NCBI GenBank assembly: GCA_903892355.1
Contig: CAITIE010000153.1
Span: 124,001-188,000, forward strand
Origin: an uncultured Pirellula sp.
GTDB lineage: Bacteria; Planctomycetota; Planctomycetia; Pirellulales; Pirellulaceae
Reading direction: 5' to 3'
Length of the DNA: 64,000 bases
Positions 34,903-44,050 of the stretch are shown here, one piece after another (the first letter of the stretch is position 1; the number at the start of each line of letters is the position of its first letter). A program made the position numbers and the translations under genes. The notes beneath the pieces were generated by a model. The model did not search any database, had not been told where the DNA came from, and saw only the letters and a program-made list of their open reading frames with translations.

Positions 34903-35904
34903 ATGACCAACGCCAATCCAAAAGCCGCGAATCCAGCCGAACCAACCGCCGCTGCGCCATGGACGAACCCACAGTGGCGCGCTCTCGTCGAAGATACCTA
35001 TGCCGAAGCATTTCGAAGTCTTTACGCGAGGGTGCTGGTCACCGCGCGCGATCGCAAGTGGCTGTTGGCTGCTTGTCAAAAAGCGACCGGGCACGCCAGC
35101 AGCACAATCTTGTGCGATTGCGAAGCTGGCATTGAACAGATCTTGGATGGCGTTTCGCCTGGTCAAATAACCCCGGATGGTCGCATCGGTGCACTGCTTC
35201 AGTTTCATGTGCCACGGTTCCGCAAGGATCGGGTCGAACACCTCGAACGCGTCTTGTTGGCTCGGCTCTCCCAGAACGTATTGACCTGCCCAACCACCCG
35301 TTGCTTCAACGCGCTCCACACCGATCCTTACTTCAAACTCGGGCGTAAAATCGCCTTCTTCGGGGATGGTCATCAGTTCCGTAGCGAGCAGTACGGAGAG
35401 AAAGGGTGGACCATACCCACCCTCGGTGGAGAGTTCTTTCTAAGCCGACGGTTTGGGTACGCCGATGGCATCATGGGGGGCAACCTGTGGTTCCTCGCAA
35501 CCACCGAAGATGCGGCGATCGAAGCAGCGGACCGAGCGGCCCAAGCCGCCGATGCAGCACCTGACGTGATCACCACATTTCCAGGTGGCGTAGCCGCGAG
35601 CGCCAGCAAAGCAGGCAGCAGTTACAAGTTCCTCATCGCTAGCACTTACGCGGAATACTGCCCCACGCTCAAAGAGAAGCTCGGAACTCAATCGAAAGTC
35701 CCGGATGGGGTAAAATCGATCATGGAGATCATCGTCAACGGATCGTCTCTGGAAGCTGTGGCCGCTGCTACGTACTCGGCCATCAGCGCGGCCCTTAGCG
35801 TCGAAGGCCTCGTCCGTATCTCGGCAGGTAACTACGGAGGAAGGCTGGGTAAATCGTTTGTCTACTTGCATCCAGACAAACATCCCCAAACACCAGCGCA
35901 GTAA
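34903..35904 (+). CDS. fhcD: Formylmethanofuran:tetrahydromethanopterin formyltransferase
   Basis: The 333-residue product follows the archaeal Ftr / bacterial FhcD sequence end to end: VEDTYAEAFRSLYARVLVTARDRKWLLAACQKATGHA at the start, CEAGIEQIL, TPDGRIGALLQF, GRKIAFFGDGHQF, WTIPTLGGEFFL, DGIMGGNLWFLA, TTFPGGVAASASKAGSSYKFLIASTYAEYCPTL and GLVRISAGNYGGRLGKS near the end. In bacteria this is the D subunit of the formyltransferase/hydrolase complex, which turns formyl-H4MPT into formate in formaldehyde oxidation. ATG 34903 was chosen; it sits four bases after the cyclo-ligase stop, behind a GAGGTCG-type ribosome site. The fhcA, B and C subunits are not in the window. Planctomycetes are known to carry these C1 genes. 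Confidence 0.95.
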   Translation: MTNANPKAANPAEPTAAAPWTNPQWRALVEDTYAEAFRSLYARVLVTARDRKWLLAACQKATGHASSTILCDCEAGIEQILDGVSPGQITPDGRIGALLQFHVPRFRKDRVEHLERVLLARLSQNVLTCPTTRCFNALHTDPYFKLGRKIAFFGDGHQFRSEQYGEKGWTIPTLGGEFFLSRRFGYADGIMGGNLWFLATTEDAAIEAADRAAQAADAAPDVITTFPGGVAASASKAGSSYKFLIASTYAEYCPTLKEKLGTQSKVPDGVKSIMEIIVNGSSLEAVAAATYSAISAALSVEGLVRISAGNYGGRLGKSFVYLHPDKHPQTPAQ

Positions 35905-36030
35905 CGCTGGCCTGGCTGGGCGATCTTTCAAACAGCCGGCCCACCTAAGCCGCCTCATCCATCGATGCTGACGACCAACTCAGGACCGAGACGAAAAAGA
36001 CCACTGCGGCGATGCACGCCGATATGTTTT

Positions 36031-37452
36031 TTAGTTTGAACGCAGGCCATTCCGGGGAACGGAGGCGTTGGGAGCGGGCTGAGATATAGCTCCCTCGGCC
36101 TCAGCTTGACGCTCCGATGCTTCTCTCTGGCCTGAGTCTTTCTGGCTCTGGCTCAATCGTTTCGGCGCCTTGCTTTTCGAAAGTGCTTCATCCCCGATGT
36201 CGCTGGACCGGAGCGATGAGATCACTCCCCCCTCGGCTTGTCGTAACTTGTTGATCGGATTCTGGGCTGGGCTTCCTAGAGTCAATGGTTTGAGCTGACC
36301 TTTTCCCGAAGAAAGCTCAACGCTTCCTAGCCTCTTGGGCTTACTACTTCGTGCATCCTCGATGAATGGATCCACCAAAATATCGGGAAGGGGTTCCGAG
36401 TCCGACGGTTCCGACAACGGCTTGGGCTTGGGCATCGGAGCTGTTGGAACCGAATCGAGCAACGGTGGGCTCTTTTCAAGGACATTGGGAGGCACGATGG
36501 TTGCCGGTGGCATCGGTCCGCCACTAGGCAACTGGGGCACACGTGCCTCGATCCCTTTCGGTTGATTGAACGATTTACTAATCGCTTCGAGTGTCTGTGG
36601 AACTTCAGGAGGAGCGGGGGGTGCGTCGCTCTCGCTCGATTCCCCGTCCCCCTTCGTGGACGTCGGAACCGAAGACTTGGTCGCAGGAGGCGGAATCAAC
36701 TTGGGAGCCACCGATCCATTCGATGAATCCGATGAATCGCTATCGTGTTCCAGTGCCGCTGCGACATCGGGAGGAGCGGATGGCCTCCCATCGTTTGATT
36801 GTTGGGTGGCTACGGGGGATTGTTGGGTGGCTACAGGCTTAGCGGAGTCCAATTTGGATCCCTCGTCCGGTCCCGCGACCGATTTCTCTGGAGTCACTCG
36901 CGATGGCCGATCGCTGAATGGCCGATCGCTGAATTGACGATCATTGAGCGAACCGGTCGAACCAACACCAGCACGCCCCCAGAATGCTTTCGCATCGCAG
37001 GCTTCATGCTTCGGGGAAACGCCCAAGACTTCTACGCCGCAGGATGGTTCTTTGGCTTTCGTGAATCGGAGTGAGCTTGGGATCACTGATACATTCGATG
37101 CGCAAGTCGGCTTGGTAGACCGATGAATGTGTGCCTTCGCAAGCTGATTTCTTGCGGCATGATTCCGTTCGATGCGGTCTCCCGCCGCGGACAGCTTATC
37201 GATGATCAGCGTTTGAAGCGAAGGAATCGACACGCTACCACCATCGCAATGATTGCAATGGGCCGCACCTTGAACATGCGTTGCGGATCGACCTTGACAC
37301 GCATCACAGTGCTTGTGTTGTGCGACGGCGATCGGTACCGACCACGCCATGATCATCGATACACCGATTGCAACACAGCGTTTGCGAAGCCCCGAGCGAT
37401 TTCTGAGAGCACTTCGCTGGATGAGTTTACGAATCGATTGACGGTGCAACAT
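36031..37452 (-). CDS. Secreted proline/serine-rich protein with a His/Cys cluster
   Basis: I do not recognise the family. From ATG 37452 the 473-residue product has a twin-arginine-like, basic n-region, then a hydrophobic signal (CVAIGVSMIMAWSVPIAVAQ). Directly after it comes a His/Cys cluster, HKHCDACQG...HCNHCDG (mature residues about 1-35), which looks like a metal-binding or disulphide-bonded tag. The remaining 400 residues are disordered and rich in Pro, Ser, Lys and Asp, with DRxFSDRPFSDRP and VATQQSPVATQQS duplications. It is divergent from the TolC-like gene. A periplasmic metal-linked or cell-wall role is a guess. A longer start at 37506 would add 18 residues before the signal and seems less likely. 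Confidence 0.65.
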   Translation of the reverse strand: MLHRQSIRKLIQRSALRNRSGLRKRCVAIGVSMIMAWSVPIAVAQHKHCDACQGRSATHVQGAAHCNHCDGGSVSIPSLQTLIIDKLSAAGDRIERNHAARNQLAKAHIHRSTKPTCASNVSVIPSSLRFTKAKEPSCGVEVLGVSPKHEACDAKAFWGRAGVGSTGSLNDRQFSDRPFSDRPSRVTPEKSVAGPDEGSKLDSAKPVATQQSPVATQQSNDGRPSAPPDVAAALEHDSDSSDSSNGSVAPKLIPPPATKSSVPTSTKGDGESSESDAPPAPPEVPQTLEAISKSFNQPKGIEARVPQLPSGGPMPPATIVPPNVLEKSPPLLDSVPTAPMPKPKPLSEPSDSEPLPDILVDPFIEDARSSKPKRLGSVELSSGKGQLKPLTLGSPAQNPINKLRQAEGGVISSLRSSDIGDEALSKSKAPKRLSQSQKDSGQREASERQAEAEGAISQPAPNASVPRNGLRSN

Positions 37453-37896
37453 AGAACCACCTGGACATGCGAGATGCGAATACACTTCACGGAACGATCG
37501 ATACACGCGTTAAACTCTGGGCGTGTCGCAAAGTTTATCGAACCGAAATCACCGTCACCGTAAGCACTTTCGATACGCCCGGCATATCGCCCTCAGTCTT
37601 CGCAAACCCCCTGAACCACCATCAGAGTGATCTATCGATCGCCCGAGCGCGGCCTACGCATAACGAAGGATGCCGATAAGCTTTGCTAGCTATGGGAGTA
37701 TTGCGCGATGGTAGCGGTCAGTTTGTCTCGCAAGCGTCGCTTTGTACCTTTTGTTCCGTGTGCATCAGATTCTCCTGAAATGCATGGAGGGGAATTGTTC
37801 CTGAGGATTTGGGTCTTGCCTCGTCGATCGATTACACCGGAGCGAACAGATGTGACAGGGACGTTGCATCGTGGGAGCTTGGAAGAAGAGGATACG
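37453..37896. other. Divergent gap upstream of the TolC-like gene
   Basis: About 440 bp that must hold promoters for both neighbouring genes. No RNA gene or repeat is seen. The frame of the TolC-like gene is open back to 37708, but that part does not look like protein. Confidence 0.45.
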
Positions 37897-39927
37897 ATGA
37901 AACGTCGGCCAGGGATGTTGCGAGACGGATTCAGATTCGCGCTATTAGCGACCTTGATTACAACGACCTCGGTGACTTCGGCAGGTTGCCGAACCCCGTG
38001 CTGGTGGGCTTATCGTTCGATGAGTTGCCTGCCACAAGAAGCGGATCGAAATGCTTCGCAGTATTGGCGGAGTTGCCAAGAAACGGTGGGGTCGCAGGAT
38101 GTATCCTCTCCCTCCGATGTTCGTGCCGGGCAAAACACGCGCGGCGGAACAGAGACGCTTCAGGATCTCGTTGCACCCAATGGGCCAAATCTTGAAGCGG
38201 CGCCAGCAGAGTTTCGTAGCCCGTTACCAGTCCCTGGGGTGGGAGTACCCGGGTTTGAAGTTCCTGTGAACCTGTCGGACGATAGCTCTTCCCAAGATCA
38301 ACCTGCCGATCAACCTGCCGATCAACCTGCCGATCAACCTACGAGGGGAAATGCTGTCGGAGTCTTTCGATTGGCCAGCCACAGCACCCAGGTAGAGTTG
38401 GCGCCGAATGCTTTCCGAGGACAAGATAGCGTCTCCTCCCGGCAGATCGTACCGCCGCGACCATTCGTCAAAGCACTTGCCAAGGATGTGCAGGAACCTA
38501 TCGCTGGCGAAGGTCAGCAAGATCCACTTCGGTTGCCTGCGGAACTCCCCGGGGCCAACACTCCACCACTTGTCGTGCCCGACGCCAAGAATCAGGATTC
38601 GAAGATCTATCGCGAGCAAGTCCGCGGTCTTTTTCCAGACCTACCACCTGTCTATCGCGATCCAACCTCGCTGCCGGATGCGGCAACCGCAGGGATCGTT
38701 GGATTAGAGTCGCTACATCAAATCGCAAGAGCCAACCATCCAGGACTGCGTGCCGCAGCCGCGTCGGTGGAAGCAGCCCGAGGTGCGATGATTCAAGCTG
38801 GCTTACCACCTAACCCAAACATCGGTTACGAAGCCGACACTGTTCGCACTCTCAACACTCCAGGATACAAGGGTGCTTACCTCCAACAAACCATCGTTAC
38901 CGCTCGCAAGCTCGGATTGGCAGCAGAGGCAGCCGCCGTCGATTACGCCAACGCGGTTATCTCGCAGCGTAAAACTTGGGTGACGGTCACATCCAAAATT
39001 CGGCGTTCCTACTTCCAAGTCCTCGCTTCGAGGCAGCGTGTTGTGTTGGCGAACGCATTGCTGGAGCTTTCCGAACGGGCGTACCAAGCTCAGATCCAAT
39101 TGGTCGCGGCGGGCGAAGCAGCTCCTTACGAACCATTGCAATTGCGAGTATTGACCACGCAAGCTCGCGCCTCGCTGATCCGGGCTCAGCAGGATTCGAT
39201 CGCCGCATGGCGAACGTTGGCAGCGGCAACCGGCATGCCCGACATGTCGGTCAGCGCCTTGGAGGGCAAGATCGATTGCGCGGTTCCTGAGATCGCTTAT
39301 GAGAGCGCCGTCCAACGACTGATCGCACTCCACACCGATGTTCAAATCGCTGAAAACACGATCCGAAAACAACAGACACTAGTGCAGCTCGCCGATCGCC
39401 AGAACATTCCCGATCTCGATGTCGGTTTCGTCCTCCAACGCGACTACACGTTTGAGCCAGGAGGTGCTACGTACAACTTAATGCTGGGTGGTGCTATTCC
39501 GGTTCTGAATCAAAACCAAGGTAACCGGATCGCGGCGAGGGCTGAGTTGGTCAAGGCTGGGCAGAACGTTGCAGACACGCGAAATACACTGATATCCGAT
39601 CTAGCCGGAACCTACGGAGTCTACCAAGCGAATCGCCAGTTGGCAGACTCTTTCAGGTCCGATGCTCTTCGGGATCAAGTCCGAGCGTACCGAGGGGTTT
39701 ATCAACGTTATCTTGCGGATCCGTCCGGCGTCAGCTTTAACGATGTCATCGTCGCGCAGCAAACAGTCGCATCGGTACTCAATCAGTACCTGGATATCCT
39801 TCAAGCCCAATGGCAGAGCGTGGTCGACCTTGGCCAACTCCTTCAAGTCGACGATTTGTTCGAGATGGGGGATCGGGTTGAGGTCGCTCAGTTCCCGGCA
39901 ATCGATACCGAAATCGTTTCGCAATAA
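37897..39927 (+). CDS. TolC-like outer-membrane efflux lipoprotein
   Basis: The 676-residue product starts at ATG 37897, behind GGAAGAAGAGG, with a lipoprotein signal peptide (FALLATLITTTSVTSAGC; Cys is the lipid-modified residue). Residues about 30-255 are low complexity and include four DQPA repeats. The C-terminal 400 residues are an outer-membrane efflux (OEP/TolC) domain: LHQIARANHPGLRAAAASVEAARGAMIQAGLPPNPNIGYEAD, long coiled helices (AGEAAPYEPLQLRVLTTQARASLIRAQQ), and the second half-repeat from IALHTDVQIAENTIRKQQ to the end. TolC family members form the exit duct of tripartite pumps, CzcC/CusC types being lipoproteins like this one. No inner-membrane pump or adaptor gene is adjacent. 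The long N-terminal insertion is unusual. Confidence 0.88.
   Translation: MKRRPGMLRDGFRFALLATLITTTSVTSAGCRTPCWWAYRSMSCLPQEADRNASQYWRSCQETVGSQDVSSPSDVRAGQNTRGGTETLQDLVAPNGPNLEAAPAEFRSPLPVPGVGVPGFEVPVNLSDDSSSQDQPADQPADQPADQPTRGNAVGVFRLASHSTQVELAPNAFRGQDSVSSRQIVPPRPFVKALAKDVQEPIAGEGQQDPLRLPAELPGANTPPLVVPDAKNQDSKIYREQVRGLFPDLPPVYRDPTSLPDAATAGIVGLESLHQIARANHPGLRAAAASVEAARGAMIQAGLPPNPNIGYEADTVRTLNTPGYKGAYLQQTIVTARKLGLAAEAAAVDYANAVISQRKTWVTVTSKIRRSYFQVLASRQRVVLANALLELSERAYQAQIQLVAAGEAAPYEPLQLRVLTTQARASLIRAQQDSIAAWRTLAAATGMPDMSVSALEGKIDCAVPEIAYESAVQRLIALHTDVQIAENTIRKQQTLVQLADRQNIPDLDVGFVLQRDYTFEPGGATYNLMLGGAIPVLNQNQGNRIAARAELVKAGQNVADTRNTLISDLAGTYGVYQANRQLADSFRSDALRDQVRAYRGVYQRYLADPSGVSFNDVIVAQQTVASVLNQYLDILQAQWQSVVDLGQLLQVDDLFEMGDRVEVAQFPAIDTEIVSQ
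38296..38343 (+). repeat. 12-bp in-frame tandem repeat inside the TolC-like gene
   Basis: GATCAACCTGCC is present three times plus a diverged fourth copy and encodes four DQPA/DQPT units. It is an in-frame example of the short duplications seen in the gaps. Confidence 0.9.
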
Positions 39928-40139
39928 ATCACTTCGCAATAAATCACTTCGCAATCATGGTGACCCGCAGCCCCCGCCCCAAATCATAGCGGTGACGCGC
40001 AAGCGGCCCGGTACCACGACAACATCATAGCGGTGACGCGCAAGCGGCCCGGTTTCGCGCAGCTCCCATCCAGCCACCACCCATCCAGCCAACTGCATCT
40101 CGCGCATGCACTTCCCAAAAGCGAGTCGCATCGCGATGT
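39928..40139. repeat. 30-bp direct repeat between convergent genes
   Basis: A 30-bp sequence starting ATCATAGCGGTGACGCGC is present at 39983-40012 and 40024-40053 without mismatch, a period of 41 bp. Upstream, AAATCACTTCGCAAT words are also duplicated (39925-39955), starting at the tolC-like stop. CATCCAGCCA is duplicated at about 40066-40090. No clear hairpin with T-run ends either gene. Confidence 0.9.
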
Positions 40140-41156
40140 CTAAGAGCGAATGTCGTAGTACGTTCGGTACCACGCAACGAACTTAGCAATCCCATCTTCG
40201 ATCGTTGTCGACGGGGCGAATCCGACAGCTTCGCTTAGCGAGTCGACATCGGCGTACGTTTCGAGAACATCGCCGGGCTGCAGCGGCAGGTATCGAATAT
40301 CGGCCTTCTTTCCGATGATCGTTTCTAGGACTTCGATGAATCGCGCCAGTTCGGTCGGCCGATTGTTACCGATATTGAAGATTCGATACGGAGCGGAGCT
40401 GGTGGCTGGGTCTGGATGCTTGCTATCCCATCTGCTGTCGGGTTGTGGAATATGATCCAGCAACTTGACCATCGCCGAAACGATATCGTCGACATACGTA
40501 AAATCTCGCTTCATCCGCCCTTGGTTATAGACCTCCAATTGCTTGCCATGCATGATGGCTTCGGTGAATTTGAAGAGGGCCATGTCGGGTCTGCCCCATG
40601 GACCGTAGACGGTAAAAAACCGGAGGCCGGTGGTAGGGATTTGGTAGAGATGCGAGTAGCAGTGGGCCATCATCTCATTGGCCTTCTTGGTCGCAGCGTA
40701 CAAACTGATAGGGTGATTGGTACCGTGCGAGGTGGAGAACGGCTGCTCTGTGTTCAACCCGTAGACGCTCGAACTGCTGGCATAGATTAGGTGCGGGACC
40801 TGTTGATGACGGCATCCCTCTAGGATTGTCAGTGTTCCTTCGACATTCGATTGCGTGTATGCATGCGGATTGCTGAGCGAGTAACGCACGCCAGCTTGAG
40901 CCGCTAAATGAACTACCCGATCAAAGGTGTGGGACTGAAACAACTTCGACACTGCGGATGCGTTTTGCAGATCGATCCGGTGAAAGTGAAAGCCTGGGTA
41001 CCGCTGAAGGACCTTCAATCGGTCTTCTTTCAATTGAACGTCATAGTAATCGTTCACGTTGTCCACACCGATCACTTCATGGCCTAGTTCCATGCATCGC
41101 AATGCCATATGGAACCCGATGAAGCCTGCGGTACCGGTGATCAGGAGCTTGGACAT
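40140..41156 (-). CDS. UDP-glucuronate 4-epimerase-like NAD-dependent epimerase
   Basis: The 338-residue product is an extended short-chain dehydrogenase: LITGTAGFIGFHMALRCMELGHEVIGVDNVNDYYD (NAD site GxxGxxG and the adenosine-ribose Asp), HLAAQAGVRYSLSNPHAYTQSNVEGT, the catalytic Ser-Tyr-Lys in YASSSSVYG and YAATKKANE, and RFFTVYGPWGRPDMALFKFTEAI with RDFTYVDDIV. The NDYYD and AGVRYS blocks and the DMALFKF segment fit the UDP-glucuronate 4-epimerase group (LpsL/Cap1J-type), which makes UDP-galacturonate for cell-surface glycans. A GDP- or TDP-sugar role is less likely. It lies next to manA, another nucleotide-sugar supply gene, separated by a hypothetical gene. Confidence 0.9.
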   Translation of the reverse strand: MSKLLITGTAGFIGFHMALRCMELGHEVIGVDNVNDYYDVQLKEDRLKVLQRYPGFHFHRIDLQNASAVSKLFQSHTFDRVVHLAAQAGVRYSLSNPHAYTQSNVEGTLTILEGCRHQQVPHLIYASSSSVYGLNTEQPFSTSHGTNHPISLYAATKKANEMMAHCYSHLYQIPTTGLRFFTVYGPWGRPDMALFKFTEAIMHGKQLEVYNQGRMKRDFTYVDDIVSAMVKLLDHIPQPDSRWDSKHPDPATSSAPYRIFNIGNNRPTELARFIEVLETIIGKKADIRYLPLQPGDVLETYADVDSLSEAVGFAPSTTIEDGIAKFVAWYRTYYDIRS

Positions 41157-41188
41157 GAATCTTTGAAGTGTTGAAGGACTACGCTAAA

Positions 41189-41896
41189 TTACTGGAGAAC
41201 GAGGGATGGAATCGAAAGATTTTGCAAAAGGGGATGCGGAGGGCTTGGATGGTTCCATGCATGAGCCGCCGCGCTACGGATCCAGCCGTTCAAGGTAACG
41301 GCATTGTGGATCAGCCCATGGGCTAACGAAGCCATCGGTACGATGCAATCGGCCGTCTCGAGGGATTCTAAATGCCCCAGTGTCCCCCAGCTCCACACGA
41401 GTCGAATGCAAGGATCCGAAGAGCTTGGGCTGGGGAGCCGCGAAAGGTTCGTGACCATCTCACCGCACATCCGACGCAACTGATCGACTTCTATGATAAT
41501 CACATCCGCCATCTTGGGCGATTCCCACGCATCAAACCTGCAGGATGGATAAGTAAACTTGGCGGACGGATCATCGCCATTCAAACCATCGCCATTCAAA
41601 CCAACGGGTAGATCGACCGGCAAGTCCTCCCATTGGGCGAAGGACTGCCACTGCACCGCTAAATGGTGCTGCGATAAATGATGTACCGCCAAACGGTGCA
41701 CCGTGGCTTCGTGCATCGGAGTCAATCCCACCGCACACCAACGCTGCAATCTCGTCGCCGGAGAGGAGGTCGCCGGGGGCACCGTTGGCGATGGCATCGG
41801 CGTGGACGGAGCTTGGCCTTGCACTTCACGGGGATCGGGTTTGGATCGAGGGGAACGTGAACTCACCAAAGCCTCGCTTAGTTGCCAAACGACCAT
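41189..41896 (-). CDS. Hypothetical protein overlapping manA
   Basis: No family is recognised in this 235-residue product. ATG 41896 overlaps the 3' end of manA by 19 bases, giving MVVWQLSEALVSSRSPRSK. The first 50 residues are Pro/Ser-rich. The middle has His-rich text (EATVHRLAVHHLSQHHLAVQW) and two LNGD units encoded by a 15-bp duplication. The C-terminal part (DVIIIEVDQLRRMCGEMVTNLSR, IRLVWSWGTLGHLESLETADCIVPMASLAHGLIHNAV) looks like an alpha/beta domain of receiver-like type, with strand-helix alternation. Overlap, direction and spacing suggest it is co-transcribed between manA and the epimerase. Confidence 0.55.
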   Translation of the reverse strand: MVVWQLSEALVSSRSPRSKPDPREVQGQAPSTPMPSPTVPPATSSPATRLQRWCAVGLTPMHEATVHRLAVHHLSQHHLAVQWQSFAQWEDLPVDLPVGLNGDGLNGDDPSAKFTYPSCRFDAWESPKMADVIIIEVDQLRRMCGEMVTNLSRLPSPSSSDPCIRLVWSWGTLGHLESLETADCIVPMASLAHGLIHNAVTLNGWIRSAAAHAWNHPSPPHPLLQNLSIPSLVLQ

Positions 41897-42873
41897 TCGG
41901 AATAAGGAGGGGTCGCAATCAATGCGATGGAATCCTCTCCCAGCTGCATGTTGGCGGTCGAGCAAGCCGCTGGAATCAGAATGGAGTCGCCTCGCGACAG
42001 ATTCATGGTTGAAGTCTCGGTTTGAATTTGAGCCACTCCCCTTGGGATAGTCACGATCGCAAAGTCATTCGTGGGAAGTTTGGTGGGCTGGGTGCTCCGA
42101 GATTCCATCAACCGGAATTTATCGCATGCGACCAGCAAACACTCGTTGGGAGTTGGCGTAGAAGTACGGGGTGCGAAGTGGACCGGTCCACTTTCAAAGT
42201 CGATCACTTGGAGGGCTTGCTGAACATGCAATGGCCTCGGCTGTCCATCTTTATCGACGCGGTTCCAGTCATAGAGTCGAAACGTGCAATCGCTCGCTTG
42301 TTGGATCTCTGCGACGACCAGGCCGGCTCCAAGGGCGTGGACGGTACCCGCTGGGATAAAGACGCAGTCGCCGACTTGAGGGCGGAGCACGTGCAGGCAC
42401 TCTTCTGTCTTTCCCGACGCGATGGCGTTTTCGAGGTCGGAACGGCCAACCCCTGGCTTGAGACCAGCGTAAAGAACCGAGTCCGGTTCGGCCTCGATCA
42501 CGTACCAAGCCTCTGTTTTTCCCCGATCTGGCTGAGGCATTTGAGCCCCATAAGCGTCGTTCGGGTGGACTTGGACGCTCAGAACCCGCTGGCAGTCCAG
42601 ATACTTCAAGAGGAGTGGAAATCGTTCGTTGGGGGTATTTTCCCCAAGAATTTCGATGGGGAAGTGCTGGATCAATTTTCGAAGTGTCCAGCCCTCGAAC
42701 GGACCGGAATCGACAACCGACTCCCCTTCGCGGTGATCCACAATCTCCCAGCTTTCGGCCCAAATGCCGTCATCGGGAAGTTTTTTTCCTAGGCTCTTGG
42801 ACAAGCGATTACCGCCCCAAATGTAGGATCGGAAGAGAGGTTGGAAACGAAGTGGTTGATCCGGAGGAAACAT
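41878..42873 (-). CDS. manA: Class I mannose-6-phosphate isomerase
   Basis: The enzyme interconverts fructose-6-P and mannose-6-P, feeding GDP-mannose. The 331-residue product from ATG 42873 starts PLRFQPLFRSYIWGGNRLSKSLGKKLP, the short bacterial (Bacillus-type) form. The zinc and substrate site is read in LLLKYLDCQRVLSVQVHPND and KTEAWYVIEAEP, with FIPAGTVHALGAGLVVAEIQQASDCTFRLYDWNR further on. The C-terminal cupin ends in IPAACSTANMQL. Residues encoded upstream of 42873 do not match the family and were excluded. A hypothetical gene overlaps its end. Confidence 0.93.
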   Translation of the reverse strand: MFPPDQPLRFQPLFRSYIWGGNRLSKSLGKKLPDDGIWAESWEIVDHREGESVVDSGPFEGWTLRKLIQHFPIEILGENTPNERFPLLLKYLDCQRVLSVQVHPNDAYGAQMPQPDRGKTEAWYVIEAEPDSVLYAGLKPGVGRSDLENAIASGKTEECLHVLRPQVGDCVFIPAGTVHALGAGLVVAEIQQASDCTFRLYDWNRVDKDGQPRPLHVQQALQVIDFESGPVHFAPRTSTPTPNECLLVACDKFRLMESRSTQPTKLPTNDFAIVTIPRGVAQIQTETSTMNLSRGDSILIPAACSTANMQLGEDSIALIATPPYSEWSFGN

Positions 42874-43048
42874 GGATTGCCAAATTGGCCCTGACAAACA
42901 AAGCTGGAGAGATAACAAAACCGGTGTTCCGGCTCGATCGCATGCGATTCCGCAAGGATGAGCCGCGGGCGAGCTCATCCGCTCCCCCAAGTTACGCCTG
43001 TTAACCTACCAGCAATTGTACTTCATGTAACGAGAGGATTCGCACCCG

Positions 43049-44050
43049 ATGAAAGGTGACGATCTGTTCGAAAAAAGTGCCATGACCTTCGGCGAGCATC
43101 TCGACGAATTGCGCATAGTGCTGACGAAAGCCACGATTTGCTTGGCTTTAGGCTTGGTTGTCGGGATTCCCATGGCCTCGCGCGTCGTTTCCTACATGCA
43201 AGTTCCCCTCGAACGGTCGCTTGAAAATTTCTACAACAAACGGTCCCTGAGCGAGATGTCAGCGACCTCTGGGGGAGCGGTTTCTGACGACCTCAAGCAA
43301 TGGATGGAGCAGAATAAAGTTGTCAGCCAGTCGGTTTGGATCGACCCGAAGCGATTGGCCAGGATCGAAACCGGCGATGCCGAACTCTTGGCAAACGCGG
43401 ACTCGGAAGGGCTTCCATCCCCGTCGCAGATGCTCAAGATGCGGATGTTTGTACCTGTCAAAGCCAACACGGAGGCTCTCGGGCTCCAGGAACCGTTCAT
43501 GATTTGGCTCAAGGCGGCGTTTGTCGTGGCCATTGTAGTCGCCAGCCCTGGCATCTTTTATTACCTATGGCAGTTCATCTCCTCGGGGTTGTATCCGCAC
43601 GAACGAAGGTACGTCTACTTCTTTCTTCCCACCAGCTTGATCCTCTTTTGGGCCGGAGCCTGCCTCGCGTTTTTTGTCATCTTCCAACTGGTCATCGAGT
43701 TCCTGCTCGAGTTCAATGCGAGCATGGGCATCGGCGCTTCCCCGCGATTGACCGATTACATGTCGTTTGCCCTGCTCCTGCCACTCGGATTCGGCATCGC
43801 ATTTCAACTGCCACTGGTCATGCTCGTCATCGAACGCTTAGGCATCATCACCGTTCAGACCTACCTGTCGCAGTGGCGGATCGCTGTTCTCGCCATCGCC
43901 TTTATATCGATGATCCTCACTCCAGCTGATATGGCGAGCATGATCGGAATGTCCGTACCCTTGGTGGGTCTTTACTTTTTAGGGATCGCCATGTGCCAGT
44001 ACTTGCCTCGCAGTTCCATGCAAAGCCAACATGCGAGCGACCCTCGCTGA
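43049..44050 (+). CDS. tatC: Twin-arginine translocase subunit TatC, extended first loop
   Basis: TatC binds twin-arginine signal peptides in the Tat translocon. The 333-residue product has the family's N-terminal TFGEHLDELR (signal-peptide contact with Glu), six predicted membrane spans, EPFMIWLKAAFVVAIVVASPGIFYYLWQFI, and GLYPHERRYVYFFLP. LILTPADMASM-type text follows (seen as SMILTPADMASM). Most TatC proteins have about 250 residues. The extra length is a polar stretch of about 70 residues (62-140) between the first and second spans, on the periplasmic side. A Tat substrate is visible in the window (the DUF1501 protein). tatA/B are not adjacent. Confidence 0.93.
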   Translation: MKGDDLFEKSAMTFGEHLDELRIVLTKATICLALGLVVGIPMASRVVSYMQVPLERSLENFYNKRSLSEMSATSGGAVSDDLKQWMEQNKVVSQSVWIDPKRLARIETGDAELLANADSEGLPSPSQMLKMRMFVPVKANTEALGLQEPFMIWLKAAFVVAIVVASPGIFYYLWQFISSGLYPHERRYVYFFLPTSLILFWAGACLAFFVIFQLVIEFLLEFNASMGIGASPRLTDYMSFALLLPLGFGIAFQLPLVMLVIERLGIITVQTYLSQWRIAVLAIAFISMILTPADMASMIGMSVPLVGLYFLGIAMCQYLPRSSMQSQHASDPR

